A DNA stretch of 64,000 nt, from positions 34,619,090 through 34,683,089 of the forward strand of contig NC_087069.1 of the NCBI RefSeq assembly GCF_963678635.1. The letters run 5' to 3'. A program made the translations under genes and the position numbers. Source of the stretch: Symsagittifera roscoffensis (lineage: Eukaryota > Xenacoelomorpha > Acoela > Convolutidae). How positions within the stretch are numbered: the first letter of the stretch is position 1; each line of letters opens with the position of its first letter. The notes beneath the pieces were generated by a model, which was not told the DNA's origin, ran no database searches, and worked only from the letters and a program-made list of their open reading frames with translations. Of the stretch, positions 36,168 through 48,820 are shown in pieces.

Positions 36168-39100
36168 TCTATGCTCGTTGTCTCACATTTCATCAAATGA
36201 TTTTCACACGCGCTCCCAAAACTCTCCTATGTTTCATCGCAATCAGACATTTGACAAAAATTCAACCAAGAATAGAACTATTAAAATTTTTCTACGTAGG
36301 ATTGTAAGTAAAAACTCGAACTTTTGTATAACAAGTAGCTCTTTTGTAAAATTAAACCAAAAAAAAAGAGAATGAACGGCTTTGTTGCTGGTTCCAGAAA
36401 AAAATTCTCATTCATTTGATTTTTTTGTGTTTCAGAACGCACGCTCAAAGACTTGACTATTGGCGCGGCCAACGCGAAACCGCAAAGCCTTCTCACGTGC
36501 AATGCAAATTAATTCATGGTAAAGGGAAATCATGAAAGTTACTTAAACATTACGACTCAAATGCATTGGAGTAAATTGCATTGCAATACCTAAGTTTGCA
36601 GTAAATTTATCGATTCTTTCTCAAGCTCAATTTAGCAGCAAACGTATCTCATTTTGTTCTGGTTTCAAATTTTACTCTTACATCCTTTTTTAGCAACCCA
36701 AAAATTTTCGGATCGTATTGATTTTGTAGAAACGTTAACCACTTGTTCAAATCTATTGTGTTCTTTTTCTTTGAGAAAAGCACACAAAAGAACAAGGATA
36801 GTCGACAAAAAAATTTTATTTAAGATTTCTTACAATTTACTTTAATTTAGTGTCATTTTTGGTGGGCGGTTTGATTCGAGAAATTGTTTTTAATACAAGA
36901 ATGCCAAACAAAAAATTGAATTTTTTTTTTCTTACTTTTTTGCTTACTTATTTTAAACTGTTTGAAAATCTTTACTGTCAAATGAGCGCTGAAAGAAACT
37001 CATAATATTGATTTACTTGATAATCAAATCAGATTTTGAGAGCTCAAAGTTATTTTCGAAAAAAAATTAAGTTCCATACAATCAACCTTACTCGACAGCA
37101 ATTTTTGCTCGAAACTGAATTAAAATTCAAAAACTTTTAACCTTTTTTCTCAACTCTGGGAGAAATTTTTGATATGTTTTCAAGTCGTTTGAATCAAGAT
37201 TGAAGTTAATTTTTTAATTATCCTGATTAGCATCTATACCATCTTCATGTAATTATGATTCAGTTTTTAAAAAAACATCCGGCAAATTAAAGACATCTGA
37301 TACATAAAATTGGGTTAATTTTGGACAAATTCTATGCAGGTTGTCTCATATTCCATCCAATGAGTTTCACAAGCGCTCCTAAAAGTCTTCTATGTTTCAT
37401 CGCGCAATTAGACATTTGACAAGAACTCAAACAAGAATAGAACTATTAAAATTTTACTACGTAAGAGTGCAAGTAAGAAATCGCCTTTTTGGAAAACAAT
37501 TAGTTATTTTGTAAATTTCATACAAAATAGAGAAAGAAAGGCTTTGTTGCGAGTTCCCGGACAAAATCCTCTATCAGTTGATTATTTTTGTGTTTCAGAA
37601 CCAACACTCAAAGACTTGACCATAAACGCGACTAGCGAGAACCTACAAACCTTTCTCATGTGCAAATTATTTCAACCTAAATGGTAATCATGAACTTTGT
37701 TTAAACATTATGAAATAAAATTCAAATGCAATGAGTTATTTACATTGCAATACTTGAGCTTGCAGTATAATTCACCATTCACCATCAAGTTGAATTTAAC
37801 CAGCAAATGGTTTCAAATTTTACTCTTAAATCCTTTTTCAACAACCAAAAAAATTTCGGTTGGCTTTAATTTTTTAGAAATCTAAACTACTTGTCTAAAT
37901 TCATTGTGTTCTTTTTCTTTGAAAAAAAGCACACGAAAGAACAAGGATAGCTGACAAGGAATATTAAATTAAGTTTTTTAACAATTTTCTTCGAAGTATG
38001 GTCGTTTTTAGTGGTTGGTGTGGTTCGAGAACTATACGATCCGATTGCTTAGAGAAGTGGTGAAATAAGCAAGATCGACAAAATTTATTTTTGATAAATG
38101 AAAACCAAACAAAAAATGTTTAAAAAAAGATCTTGTTTTATAATTTGTTCTTGTTTTTAGTTTACTAATTTTAATTTGTTTGAGAATCGTTACTGTCAAA
38201 TTAACGCTGAAAGAAACAGCTAATGTTAATTTATTTGATAGTGATATCAGGTTTTGAGAGCTCAAAATTTTTCCAAAAAATTAGTTAAATTCCGTATTGC
38301 GTTTTTTGTCCGTATTGCGTTACTCGATTGCGTTTTTTGTTCGAAACTGAATTAACAATAAAAAAAGGCAAGCTATTTTTCTCAACACTGGGAGAAATTT
38401 CTGAAATTTTTCGAAGTCGTTTGAATCAAGATTGGAAATAACAGTCTAATTAGTATGATTAACAGCTATACCATCTTCATATAATCATGATTCAGCTCGA
38501 AAAAAAATCATTCGGATGGTATGAATGCAGCTGATACACAAATTTGGGTTGATTTCAGACAAATTCTATGCAGGTTGTCTCATATTCCATCCATTGATTT
38601 TCATACGCGCTCCCAAAATTTTCATATATTTCATCGCAATTAAACATTTGACAAGAAGTCAAAGAAGAATAGAACTAATAAAACTTTACTACGTAAGAGT
38701 GCAACTAAGAAATCGGCTTTTTGTAAAACAAAAAAAAATCTTTTATTTTTTTTCCAAAATAGAGAAAGGAAGGCTTTGTTGCCGGTTCAGGGTCAAAATC
38801 CTCTATCATTTGATCTTTTTTGGTGTTCAAGAAACCACACTCAAAGATTTGACCATTGGGGCGACCACAGCAAATCCGCAAACCTTTCTCACGTGCTTAA
38901 ACTTAAGAATTAAAATTCAATTGAATTGAAATATACTAATTGCAATACTTATTTTTGCAGTATTATTCACCATTCACTCTCAAGTTGAGTTCAACCAGCA
39001 AACATATCTCATGTTGTTTTTGGTTTCAAATATTACTCTTACATCTTTTTTCTTTTCTACAGTCAAAAAAAATTCAGTTGGTATTCATTTGGTAGAAGCC

Positions 39101-39720
39101 TAAAACATTTGTTAAAATCCGTCGTAAATTTTAATTTAGAACAAAAATTAGAAAAGAGAGCAAGGATGGCCGACAGGGATTTTTTAAACAGAGATTCTTC
39201 AAACTCTTGTCGTTTTTAATCGGGTGGTTTGATACGAGAACTATACGATTGCGTAAAAAATTAGTGAAATAGGCAAGATCGACAAAAATTGTTGTTGCTA
39301 AATGCATATTAAACAAATTGAAGAAAATTTTTTTTAAAATAATTTTTCTTAATTTTATTAACTAGTTTAATTTTTTAGAAAATCTTTACTACCAAATGAG
39401 CGCTGAAAGAAACAAACGATACTGTTTTTCTTGATAGAACAATCGAGTTTTTAAACTTAAGTTTGCAAGAAAAATAGTTAATTTCCATACAGCGAACCTA
39501 AATCGATCACGTTTTCCGCTCGAGACTGAACTATAAATCAAAACTTTTCAACCATTTTTTGGAAATTTTCCAATGTCGTTCAAATCAAGACAAAGAATAC
39601 ACAGTTGCTCCCCATTTCCCCTTAGTTAATGGTTGGAATAATAATTGGAAAGAGATAATGGCTCGATTAACCACACCGCCTTCTGAATCGAGCTAAAAAG
39701 TTTGGTTTGAAAAAGCAGTG
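36168..39720. repeat. Three diverged tandem copies of a 1.2 kb unit
   Basis: Units begin at about 36168, 37333 and 38567 with CTATGC(T/A)(C/G)GTTGTCTCA, followed in each by GACATTTGACAA or similar, ACTACGTAAGAGTGCAA, a TTTGTTG(C) block, a CTCAAAGA(C/T)TTGAC block and CTTTCTCACGTGC-like sequence. Period 1165 and about 1234 bp. No ORF. The third unit is the most diverged toward its right end. Confidence 0.8.
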
Positions 39721-40326
39721 CAGTTAACGTCCAAAATCTTGCATTTCAGTTGCAGTTTCCAATTGTTTTTTAATTGCATCCTGACTGTTTAACAGTTCTG
39801 AACGATTCTCTTGATGTAGTTTAATGAAGAGTTTTCATCTTGTTACACTCCATTATATACAAAAATATTCTGGGAGGTCAACGGAACATAAATTTTCGAA
39901 TGTTTTTTTTTCTAGGAAAATAGAGCTAAAACACGGATTATTTTAGATCTTTTAACTGTTATTCTAGTTCAAAATAGGTTACAAAAAATGTCTACGCAGA
40001 ATACTTAATTTCTGAAAACGTAAGCAGTTGCAGATACTCATCACTCAAGCTCAGAAAGAAGTACAAAATGAATTGAGGCAAACTACTTGATCCAAGTAAC
40101 GCCATATTAAATGAACATGACATCACTTGGACATTGCGGAGGGGGAAAATTTAACAAAGTTATAAAAATGTTCAACAATGTTTTTAAAAACATCTATTTA
40201 AAATACTCTACTAGGCAGTCAAAAAGTTTAGAGATTAGCCCAAACACGAGCAATTTTGAGAAACATGCGTAGGGTATCATATACACTAATGAAAACGATA
40301 TTTGGAAAGGCAAGCTAAAAACTTAT

Positions 40327-40926
40327 TGTTCCGATCATTGAAAATGGGGAGAAACTTTGTATTCGGGTGTGTTTTAGTTTTTTTTCTTCTTCTACGCAAA
40401 ATCAGCTACCACAATTAATGATCGGACAGGGTTGATTAATAAATCATCTTAAAGCTCTTTCAGTCGTAATTCAAACCACTTTCAAAATTTTCTTAAAAGT
40501 TTTCCCAGTGTCGAGAAAAACCGGTTTGAAACTTTAGATTTTTCGTCTAATTTCAGGCTTCATTAGCTTATTTTTGCTTTAATTAAGTCTTGAAAATTTA
40601 AATTTATTTGAAAGAAAATCGTTTTTGGAGTTTTTAGCTTCATCTTTTGAATCAAAAACCTCAAAATTGTCGGAAAAAATTTTGAAAAATTGTAAACATT
40701 TATTTTTTTTATTTGTTTTTTTTCTCGTTATTTGTCTTGAAAATTGTTTTCCACTTTCCATATATTACATGACTGAAGAAAAATACTTGAGCTCTTTTTT
40801 TCAACTCAGTTTCCTTTATTACACCAAGCTGAATAAACGACACTAATTGGAAGAAAGATTTTGCTGTAATTTTCAGGACTGGTCGGAACATTCTGTGCTA
40901 CTTGCACGGTAACCGGTTATCCTTGT
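40327..40926. repeat. Dispersed repeat, copy 2
   Basis: Matches 1513-2182 in order and orientation: GTTCCGATCATTGAAAA at the start and GAACATTCTGTGCTACT near the end. Diverged, non-coding. The sequence before it, 39721-40326, has no gene that I can see. Confidence 0.6.
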
Positions 40927-41555
40927 TACAATTTTGCTTGAATCTTTCAATTGCTTATAATCTTTTAACCACCGTCTTTACAGCTGTAAATACCAAGTTT
41001 ATTTGTTATATTAGAAATCATTGATTCCGTCGAAAGTAACGGAATATTTGTGGCCAATTTGAGACAATTAACGCGCGATATGTTTCGTGCTATTAACACC
41101 TCAGCGTAGATTTAATCCGTCTCATAAATAGTTCCAAATTGGCTAAAAGAAGTTTATTCGCCATAACTGATTTGTTACTAGGAGCGAAATCTATCACTTT
41201 GTATTTTATATGGCGTGTGGGGGGATGATTTTCACAAAAAGTGTAAAAAAAAAACTTTCTTTTTATTTTATGACATTTGATTTTTTTCATTTTATCATTG
41301 CTTCATAGACATTAAAGACAACTTTGTTATTATTCATTGCTATCAAAAAAAAACAAGTATTCGGCAGTAGAGGCGCCATAAAAAAAATTTCATTTAAAAT
41401 AATTGCAATGATTACTGATTTCTCAAAAATTAAAACAAATGAATTCGACATATTATAAATTCAATAATTTATTGCGGCAACCGCAACAATTGCAATTATC
41501 AGACTTTTCCAGGGATTCAAATCTGCGTCAAGTGCTGCCTAATAAATCATCGGCG
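40927..41555. other. AT-rich non-coding region
   Basis: No coding or repeat structure was recognised apart from a small imperfect palindrome around TTGCGGCAACCGCAACAA (41473). Confidence 0.35.
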
Positions 41556-41906
41556 GTGTATCGACTAGCATAAAGCTCGACTTGCAAAAAATTTTCAAAA
41601 TTATAAATCGTATCGACTAGCATAAAAATCGAAATTCAAATTTCAACTACTCAAAACGAAAATCATTACTCACAATATATGGCCCCCTATAATGGAATAT
41701 TTTAACATATGCGAACTTTTGAATCTACTTAACAATCCCTCTATGTTGCCTACAAAAGAGTTTCCACTTCAGTCTGATTGGTCGAAAATTCAACCGAAAA
41801 TAGTAACAAAATTCCACCCCTATAAAAAATTAATTGAATGGTTAAGCATTTATAAATTTTGTACCTAGTCATTACCCAGTGATGTCATTACCGGTTGAAG
41901 TCATTA

Positions 41907-43320
41907 CCCAGTGGGCAAAACGCGAAACTTTACACCTTTTTTAACGTTAATTGACGTGTATGTTTAGTCTAAATCGAACGTTAAAGTAGGTGTAAAACGT
42001 TATCCTTAGGTAAACGGTTACACGTTAGGCCCAAATAGGGGCTAAAATGCTCTCTGAGTTAACTTGATTTTACGTGATTCAACGTTCAAATTTAACCTTT
42101 TTTATTGTTAAGTTAAGTGTAATGAGGTTAAGTTGATTAAACTAGTATTGAAAAGCCTCACCTAGTTTAACGTAAGTTAACGTTAAGTCAAGTTTATTCG
42201 GTTAAGATGAAAAAAAAACAGATTCTAGCGCTACACCTAAATTAACGTTAAGTTAGCTTAAATGACGTAAATGTCTTCAAAACAAAACACGTGATTTAAC
42301 GTTAAGTTGGGTTAAATGAAGTTGAATTGTTTCAAATCACGACGATCAGCTTAATGTTTTTCAACGTTGCTTAACGTCAAATTAGGTTGAAACATGACGA
42401 TCCGTTTAAAGTTGTTTAACGTTATCATAGGTTGAAAAACGACGATCCGCTTAACGTTGTTTAAGGTTAAATTAAGTTTTAAAAAACAATCCGCAAGACT
42501 TGTTTAACCTAATTTAACGTTGAGCAAAGTTAAACTATGTTAAGCAGATCATCATATTTAAACTCAAATCAACAAGTTGGAATAAATCAAAATATGATAA
42601 TCTGCTCAACATTGTTTACGTTGCTCAAAATTAAATTCATTTCAATTCGGTAAAAAATCATGGTAGGAAAAATAAATAAATTGTATGGTGAGGCTGGTGA
42701 GAAATCAGAAAGGTGAGTATAAAATTTCCAACAGCACTATGGAATTATGAAATTCATCATTGCGAAATGAAAATGCAAAAGAAAGTGCGAAATTAGTTTG
42801 AGTTTTGAGAGGAATTTCAGAGACATTTGAGTTTATTATTATTGAGATTCTGGCATTTCTTTTTCATCATCAGGACCAGAATCAGGCACCACTAATGTAT
42901 CTTGAAGACTCTGACCGGGTCGGTTCCCAGGCAAAGTAGTGGATGATGAGCGACCGCTTCGGGAGTTTTTTGGAGTATTCCCGCTGAAAGAAATTCTCTA
43001 CCAGCGTCGGGGATATGGCAGTGTAGGAATGGGTGGTTAATGGTGCACCGAACAACACGGCTCAACTCTGCTGTAACCTAACCACGCCTGATTAACAACC
43101 TCGACTGTTGCAGTGGTATCTTGGTTTGGAAATGCGTCATGGAATCTGAAACACGTGTTTTTGAGTTAATCAATGTGTTTGTGTTTCAGATTAACTCAAA
43201 AACACAACTTAACGTTTACTTGTTAAAACGCAACTTCTGCAACAGACACAACAACGTTAACTTTTTTTCTGTAATTTAACGTTAGTTAACATGAGTCTGT
43301 TTAACGTTTTGCCCACTGGG
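41907..43320. mobile_element. Non-autonomous DNA transposon, TA target duplication, 1414 bp
   Basis: Begins CCCAGTGGGCAAAACG and ends with its exact complement CGTTTTGCCCACTGGG; TA flanks both sides (41905-41906, 43321-43322). The interior carries many degenerate GTTAACGTTAA-type units and a block of about 60 bp repeats near 42280-42500 (GTTTAACGTTAAATTAGG-like). A GC-richer stretch at about 42870-43150 may be captured coding DNA with no intact frame. TA duplication suggests Tc1/mariner or another TA-targeting superfamily. Confidence 0.75.
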
Positions 43321-43349
43321 TACAGGTCGTGTTGTGACTGATCACGACA

Positions 43350-44061
43350 CATACTTGTCAACGGGCCGGGCCGAGGTTTTCACTTTTGTCAACGGGCCCC
43401 AACGGGCCTTACTTTTATTGACTAACCAATGTTATGTTTCAGTGCGCACTGTACAGCTTGCAGTGTGCTAAACGACATGACTACTACGTTCACTGCCGAT
43501 TCACTGAATAAACAAATTCGACGTGACACGAAGCACGAAATCTTTGCATTTGTGGAAGAAGTCTCTGTGGGCACCACAAAGCACTTCAAATGCGAAGTCT
43601 GGAAGACATTTAAACTTGTGAAAGTTGTTGCCTCTAGATTCATTATTCCGAATTTGTGCTGCTGCCATAAGTGCGAAAGTGTTCTGTCTTACAATGCAAA
43701 AAGTGGCACATCGCATTTAAAACGAGGCAACTGCGAAAGGTGCTTGGAACGCAGGCCAGTTCCGCGCAGTCGGAGAGATTTTACTCTGATTGCGGTCTGA
43801 CGGTATCCGAAAGACGGGCACAACTTTCGCCTACAACCGTTGAGGCAATTGAAATGGTTTCCATGGCTTTTAAAAAAGGTCTTTATAAATAAGTAAAACA
43901 ATTAATTAAAATTGTTTTGAAACAAATTTGTTTTTTTACCAAAAAAGCAGCAACGGGCCGATATTTAAAAAATTCCCTGTGTATCGGGCCGCCAACGGGC
44001 TCGACTTGAATTACATCGGGCCGGGCCGGGCCTCAATTATGGCGGCCCGTTAACAAGTCTG
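43350..44061 (+). mobile_element. hAT-type element, 712 bp, encoding a BED zinc finger
   Basis: Ends are imperfect inverted repeats CATACTTGTCAACGGGCCG and the complement of CAGACTTGTTAACGGGCCG. Flanked by a perfect 8 bp duplication TCACGACA (43342-43349 and 44062-44069), the hAT hallmark. GGGCC-rich subterminal repeats lie on both sides. Internally it holds the transposase-like ORF at 43429. Confidence 0.85.
43429..43892 (+). pseudogene. BED zinc-finger fragment of a hAT transposase
   Basis: Open readings in two frames (to 43800, then to 43892). The first contains VWKTFKLVKVVASRFI, CCHKCESVLSYNAKSGTSHLK and RGNC, fitting a BED finger (CX2C ... HX4-5C). No DDE catalytic region follows, so it is a domain remnant or a deletion derivative dependent on another transposase. 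Confidence 0.6.
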
Positions 44062-44240
44062 TCACGACAATAGGAAACTAATTTGATTGCCTAATTTCTC
44101 AAATGCTCAAACTTCAATTTCTCAAAAATGCATCTATCATTTTGAACGCATTTTTATTTTTTGTATTTCTGAGAAATAATGCTATAAAGTTATGCTAGTC
44201 GATACATTTTCATGTTTTCAAATTTTCATGCTAGTCGAGC

Positions 44241-46670
44241 GGTCACCAAATCAACCGCCAAAATTTAGACAGTGAACTGTGGCCGAGTTTCCCGCGCAAA
44301 GCTTTGTTCCTGCTCGGTGAGCAATGTTAGCATTTCTGCTAGCAAGGTCGGTGAACAAAGATGTTGCTCTGTTTTTATTTCACGCATCAGGGAAACGGAA
44401 ATTACGTCTGCAAGTGTCGCCGAAAACGTTAACAAGCTCTAAATTCGGGACTTTCGAATTTAATCATGTTACGACACTGAAAACTGATTGGCAAGAAAAT
44501 TACACCTCGTCTAAACTGAGAAATTCAGCTTCCAGATATAAGCCAGAAAGGCGCTTATCTTTTACAATTGGTTAGAATGGATTGTCATGGACAGTTTACC
44601 TTTTTCTGACAACGGTATTGTCGCATTCTTCCATTGTTAACCGTTTCTGGTCCAGAAATATGCCAACTATTATTGACAGAAAAAAGGTTTCAGCACTCAA
44701 ATATCTACCGGCAAACATGAAAAATATTTAATCAGTAACCAAAAAATCACAAGACGAAGGAACCATATCTACGTCGGATTTAAGTACTTTATTCGACACT
44801 CTGATTGAAGAATCCCCAGTGTGTGGAGCTAGTTTCAAAAAAGATTTGATTTGAACAATTTTGCAATGGTTTAATAATTTTTGGAACAAATTATTGCAGT
44901 AATTGATTTTTATCTTGAAATGATTGCAATAATTAATTGCAGCCAGAAAAACTACAGAAATTGATTTTCAGTTGCAATACTACTTTTAAATTAATCTACA
45001 ATTAATTTTACGGAGCCCCTGCTCGGCAGTGCAGATTTAACCTCTTTTGTTTAGCTTGGGTTTTCGAGATACGAGAGCTAATTAAACAGTAGTTACTGTC
45101 AATGGCCAATACTATCAGTTTGCGATCAACTAAGTTTTTAACATCGGGCTTTTAAGAAGTGAAATTAGTCTTGCATGAAGAAATTAATCTGATTGTCTCT
45201 ACAATAGTATAGAGCCCTTGTCTTATTGCTGAGATACTAAGTTTTTGTACAGAAAAAGACCTAGAATTTTATCTTTTAGAAACGTTATTTTGTTGCTTAT
45301 TAGTTTTTTGGGCATGTTTTCCAGCTATAAAACATTATTTCTCAATTTGATGATGATAATAAGATGAAGTTCTTGTGTGATCCAAAAATTCAGGGCAGTT
45401 TCAGAACTAGGTTGTTCAAACTAGTACAAAACTCTGTGTCAAGATCTGTAACAGATCAAAGCTTCAAACGATAAAAGTCTGTCTCATTAAACTGCGCTCA
45501 ATCTGCCATTTTGAAAGCTAATGGCCGAGATCAGAAGATATTGCATCAAATCACTTGAAATGATTCCAAAACTCACACATTAGATACTTAGATATCATTG
45601 AAGGCAACTACCTCAAATGGGTGAACTAATAACCTGAATACGAAAAGCAGTGTTTTATTTTTATTAATATATTTTTTTCACATATATCTTGAGGTTGGTT
45701 GAAACAGGCCTTTATTCAACAATTTCCCTTCGAAGTCCCATTGCAGAAAAAAAATCAAGGACAATCTATTGAGTTTATATCTCTTTGGGCTATTGATAGT
45801 TCATCAAGGAAACTGAAAATAATCAGCAATAAAACTTTTTCATAATTATATACTGTTCTCACAATTCAAAAACGCATAGCTAAAACACTGATTATTCAGG
45901 ACTGAATCACAACTGTTGTCAACTTTCGGCGCCGGTTCTCGGTGTCTATATCAGCTTCCTCGTGAAAAACTTTCAAGAGTTTTTCCTGATTATAAGCAAA
46001 AAAACAGGATCTATGCATATTAAACTTAATTTTGTTCATCCTAACTGAAGCACCTGGGAACCACTCATAAAGATTCATTTAATGTTTTTACCTTTTGCGG
46101 TTTTTTGTGCGTGTTAGGATAACTGGCATCACATTTTCGAAAGCTTGCAGCAAAAAAAATCCTTGGGTTCAGATCGAAATCTGGATTCACGCAATCTAAG
46201 GAATAAAAGCAACTGTTTTATCTAATTAGCTGAAAGCATGAACACAATTAAGCAATCCCATAACAACACACAAAAAACTCAGATTAGACAACAAAAACCA
46301 AATGAGCTTTGAAAATAAAATCATTAAAGCAGTTGTTTAAAAATCTAAGTTTTTGAGCACAAATTTGGGAGCTCAAACAATCACATGCATAACTGAAAAT
46401 GGCTGCAATCACCCACAAAAATCCTAATAATTCCGTGGTTTGTTTTTGGAAGAAATTCCTAAGGTATAGCATTTATGCTTGCTGCCAAGAACTCTAATAT
46501 AAACATAGCCAACAGTCAGTTGGAAAAAAGTCACGAACGCACGGAAACCTTAAAAAACTGACTTTTTTTGAAAAAACGTAACTTTCGAAGCTCTAAGAAA
46601 AAACATGCCCTTAAAGCTCTTTTAATTTTAGGAACAATTTTTGCCTGACATTTTAAAAATAAAAATATGG
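44241..46670. other. Region without recognised genes
   Basis: A GC-richer stretch at 44280-44570 holds an 83-codon ORF with no family resemblance. The rest is AT-rich. Short ORFs at 45896 and 46284 (minus) look random. Confidence 0.35.
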
Positions 46671-46678
46671 AATGCAGT

Positions 46679-46898
46679 CAGAGGCAGATCTAGGATTTTT
46701 TCGAGGGGGTGGGGGTTGCGGATTTTCAAAAATTTTGACGACCTTTTTTTTAGGCACTTTTTGAAAAAATTTGACAAAAAAATCGCGTTTTTTTGGCGCG
46801 CGCTCCCCCTCAAAGTTAGTATATATTGGCGCCAAAGGCACCTTTAGAAAAATTTTAGGGTCCGCCCCTGAATACAGTGTCTCAAAAATCCGCCCCTG
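46679..46898. mobile_element. hAT-type MITE with duplicated right end
   Basis: Starts CAGAGGCAGATC at 46679 after AATGCAGT. It ends TCCGCCCCTG at 46870, followed by AATACAGT, and again at 46898 followed by AATGCAGT, so the 28 bp right end plus 8 bp target duplication is tandemly repeated. GC-rich ends around an A/T core with GGCGCGCGCTCCCCCT and GGCGCCAAAGGC. Related fragments occur at 22960-23110 and 23985-24130. Confidence 0.7.
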
Positions 46899-46906
46899 AA
46901 TGCAGT

Positions 46907-47830
46907 GTCTCAAAAAATGGGTCTTATGCACAAAACGGCCCAAAAGTAAAATCTTTATATCTTTTAGCTAAAACTAATGCAGACGAATTTGATTGGTTAA
47001 CATTAGCCAATCAAACTTAAGCAACATGGCTAGGCATGTCAATCAACCGTTCCAGCAGAAAAATTTTTAGCCGAACTTAATGAGAATGTGAAACCTAATC
47101 AAATAATAAAATTTATTTCATTTTTTTGTGAAATTATACCCACACGAAAAAAAGTTCAGTAAAATGGTTTCAACGCGAAAAAATTTCTATCGTTTTGGTC
47201 GTTTCGTCCAACAATTTTATATGCTTTAAATTTTAATTGAAATACCGGACCATGTTGTTTGCATTTGATTGGCTAATGAACCAAACAGATTGAACCACAT
47301 AGACTTAAAATCAAGATGTAGAAATACTTATTTTGGGCCGTTTAGTGCATAAGACTCGAAAAAATACTCCAGCGAAAAGAAAACTTCGAACAACACAAAG
47401 GAATCAGGAGTCGAACTATAAAATCATGTTAAAAACGCGAAAAAACAGCGAACACCTAATATCGGACAATATCAATCTATTTTTCATAGCCATCATTTAA
47501 GGACATGGTTCCTTGATTGCTCAGCCCCAATGTGTGAGTATAGTTGAAATCCTGCATATTTTAATCACTAGATACGAGGATTTATAAACCATGCATAGAT
47601 AATTTAGAACTGTTACAATGGAAAAGCACATTAAAACATGGCAAGATTCATGTCAAACGCATATAATATAGTATATATAGTTAGATGTAGATAAAAGTCA
47701 AATTGTTTACTCAATTTATATCATTTCATTCTAATTATTATAGGTAATTATCATCATCATAGTATGTTTGCCAGGAAGTTAAAATTGACCGTTAATTGCA
47801 GGATACTAGTTAATTTTTTGTTTTTGTCTC
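46907..47830. other. Intergenic AT-rich sequence
   Basis: No ORF of coding character. It contains the probable 3' flank of the minus-strand gene at 47838. Confidence 0.35.
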
Positions 47831-47837
47831 TTGTTTC

Positions 47838-48573
47838 TTAGAATATGATGTCCATGGTTCTGATGAACTCTTCAACAGTGATTTCGCTGTTCATGGCCGC
47901 GTGAGAACTCACTTTAGCATCTCTTCTTGCCTCAACGAGAGATGGTCTTCCACTTCCTGCTCCACTCTTGAATCCTGAAATACGTGACTTGAGATTGAGC
48001 AAAGCTTCCCAGATCACGATGGAAATTTTAACTGCAGATCTAGTAAATTGCAAAAAGATTTAAATAGTTTTTAAAAACTAAATTTCCATTTAACGAAAGC
48101 GTGAGAAACAAACTGCAATAAAGCTTTAAACAAATTTATCGGACACTGTCTAAAGGCTTTGAAATAATTTTGACCTTGGACGGTGAAATAATTAAAAAGA
48201 GTACCGAAAGTAGTATGTAAAAGTGGCTAAGAAAATGACCACTTTTAAACCCCCCTCGTTTTTCGGTGTGCCGTTGCAATGACTACTTTTAACCCCCAAA
48301 GGGGTTAAATCTCCTACTTTTTCGGGCACACATGTGTTAAGGGGGGTTAAAATTGGTCATTTTTCGGAAAACGGGTGGAAACGGGTACGGAGTTAAGTGT
48401 TGGTTGTAGCATGTTTTCCCTTGACTTTGACCGTTCAAATTTCATCGCGCGCGTAATATTGTGAATTATTATCTATAAAACGAATAAACTTACCCGAAGC
48501 TTGTTGTAGAAGAAGCCTGATTTGAAGAAGGCTGGGCTGGATAAAAACTTCACAGGGGATAAAATTAGAGGGA
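47838..48573 (-). CDS. Last two exons of an unrecognised minus-strand host gene
   Basis: Exon 48573-48494 (80 bp) is bounded by TTTTCAG and GG|GTAAGT. Exon 48031-47838 is bounded by TCTGCAG and ends at TAA. They join in phase across a 462 bp intron into one open frame of about 90 residues: LLQIRLLLQQASVKISIVIW, then SGAGSGRPSLVEARRDAKVS, ending EEFIRTMDIIF. Codon composition contrasts with the AT-rich flanks. Further exons should lie to the right, but none was found before 49 kb. Splice signals are seen; the gene is inferred. Confidence 0.55.
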
Positions 48574-48660
48574 CTGAAAAGTATAGAAATATAATTTTGT
48601 TAAAAAAACACCTCTTCTTTATAAGAAGAGGTGGGAATAAATAGTATTGGTGGGAATACA

Positions 48661-48820
48661 TAGTGGCTGGGCTGTCCATTAGCCCCATCAGATCAGACGC
48701 CCTGATCCCAATCCAGCAGCCGAGGGTGACTACGAAGAGGTGGGAATAAATAGTGGCTGGGCTGTCCATTAGCCCCATCAGATCAGACGCCCTGATCCCA
48801 ATCCAGCAGCCGAGGGTGAC
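48661..48820. repeat. GC-rich 70 bp direct duplication
   Basis: TAGTGGCTGGGCTGTCCATT and the next 50 bases occur at 48661-48730 and 48751-48820 with no visible difference. The GC-rich block continues to about 49000 and includes the palindrome GAGTTGCTCA/TGAGCAACTC at about 48827-48847. No tRNA or rRNA match recognised; might be a SINE-like or structured non-coding element. Confidence 0.6.

Larger units (their letters stand above)
41558..44240. mobile_element. Outer inverted-repeat element hosting two younger elements
   Basis: TCGACTAGCAT occurs twice at the left (about 41560 and 41613) and its complement ATGCTAGTCGA twice at the right (about 44192 and 44229), with similar spacer sequence, forming a sub-terminal inverted repeat of about 65-70 bp. 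Removing the two inner elements leaves roughly 550 bp, a MITE size. Target duplication not established. Confidence 0.5.

Noticed and set aside
36168-39720. CRISPR-like array
   Set aside because: Units are 1.2 kb, diverged and in eukaryotic DNA; no short direct repeats with unique spacers.
45896-46472. Minus-strand 60-62 codon ORFs as host exons
   Set aside because: No splice sites in phase and random composition.
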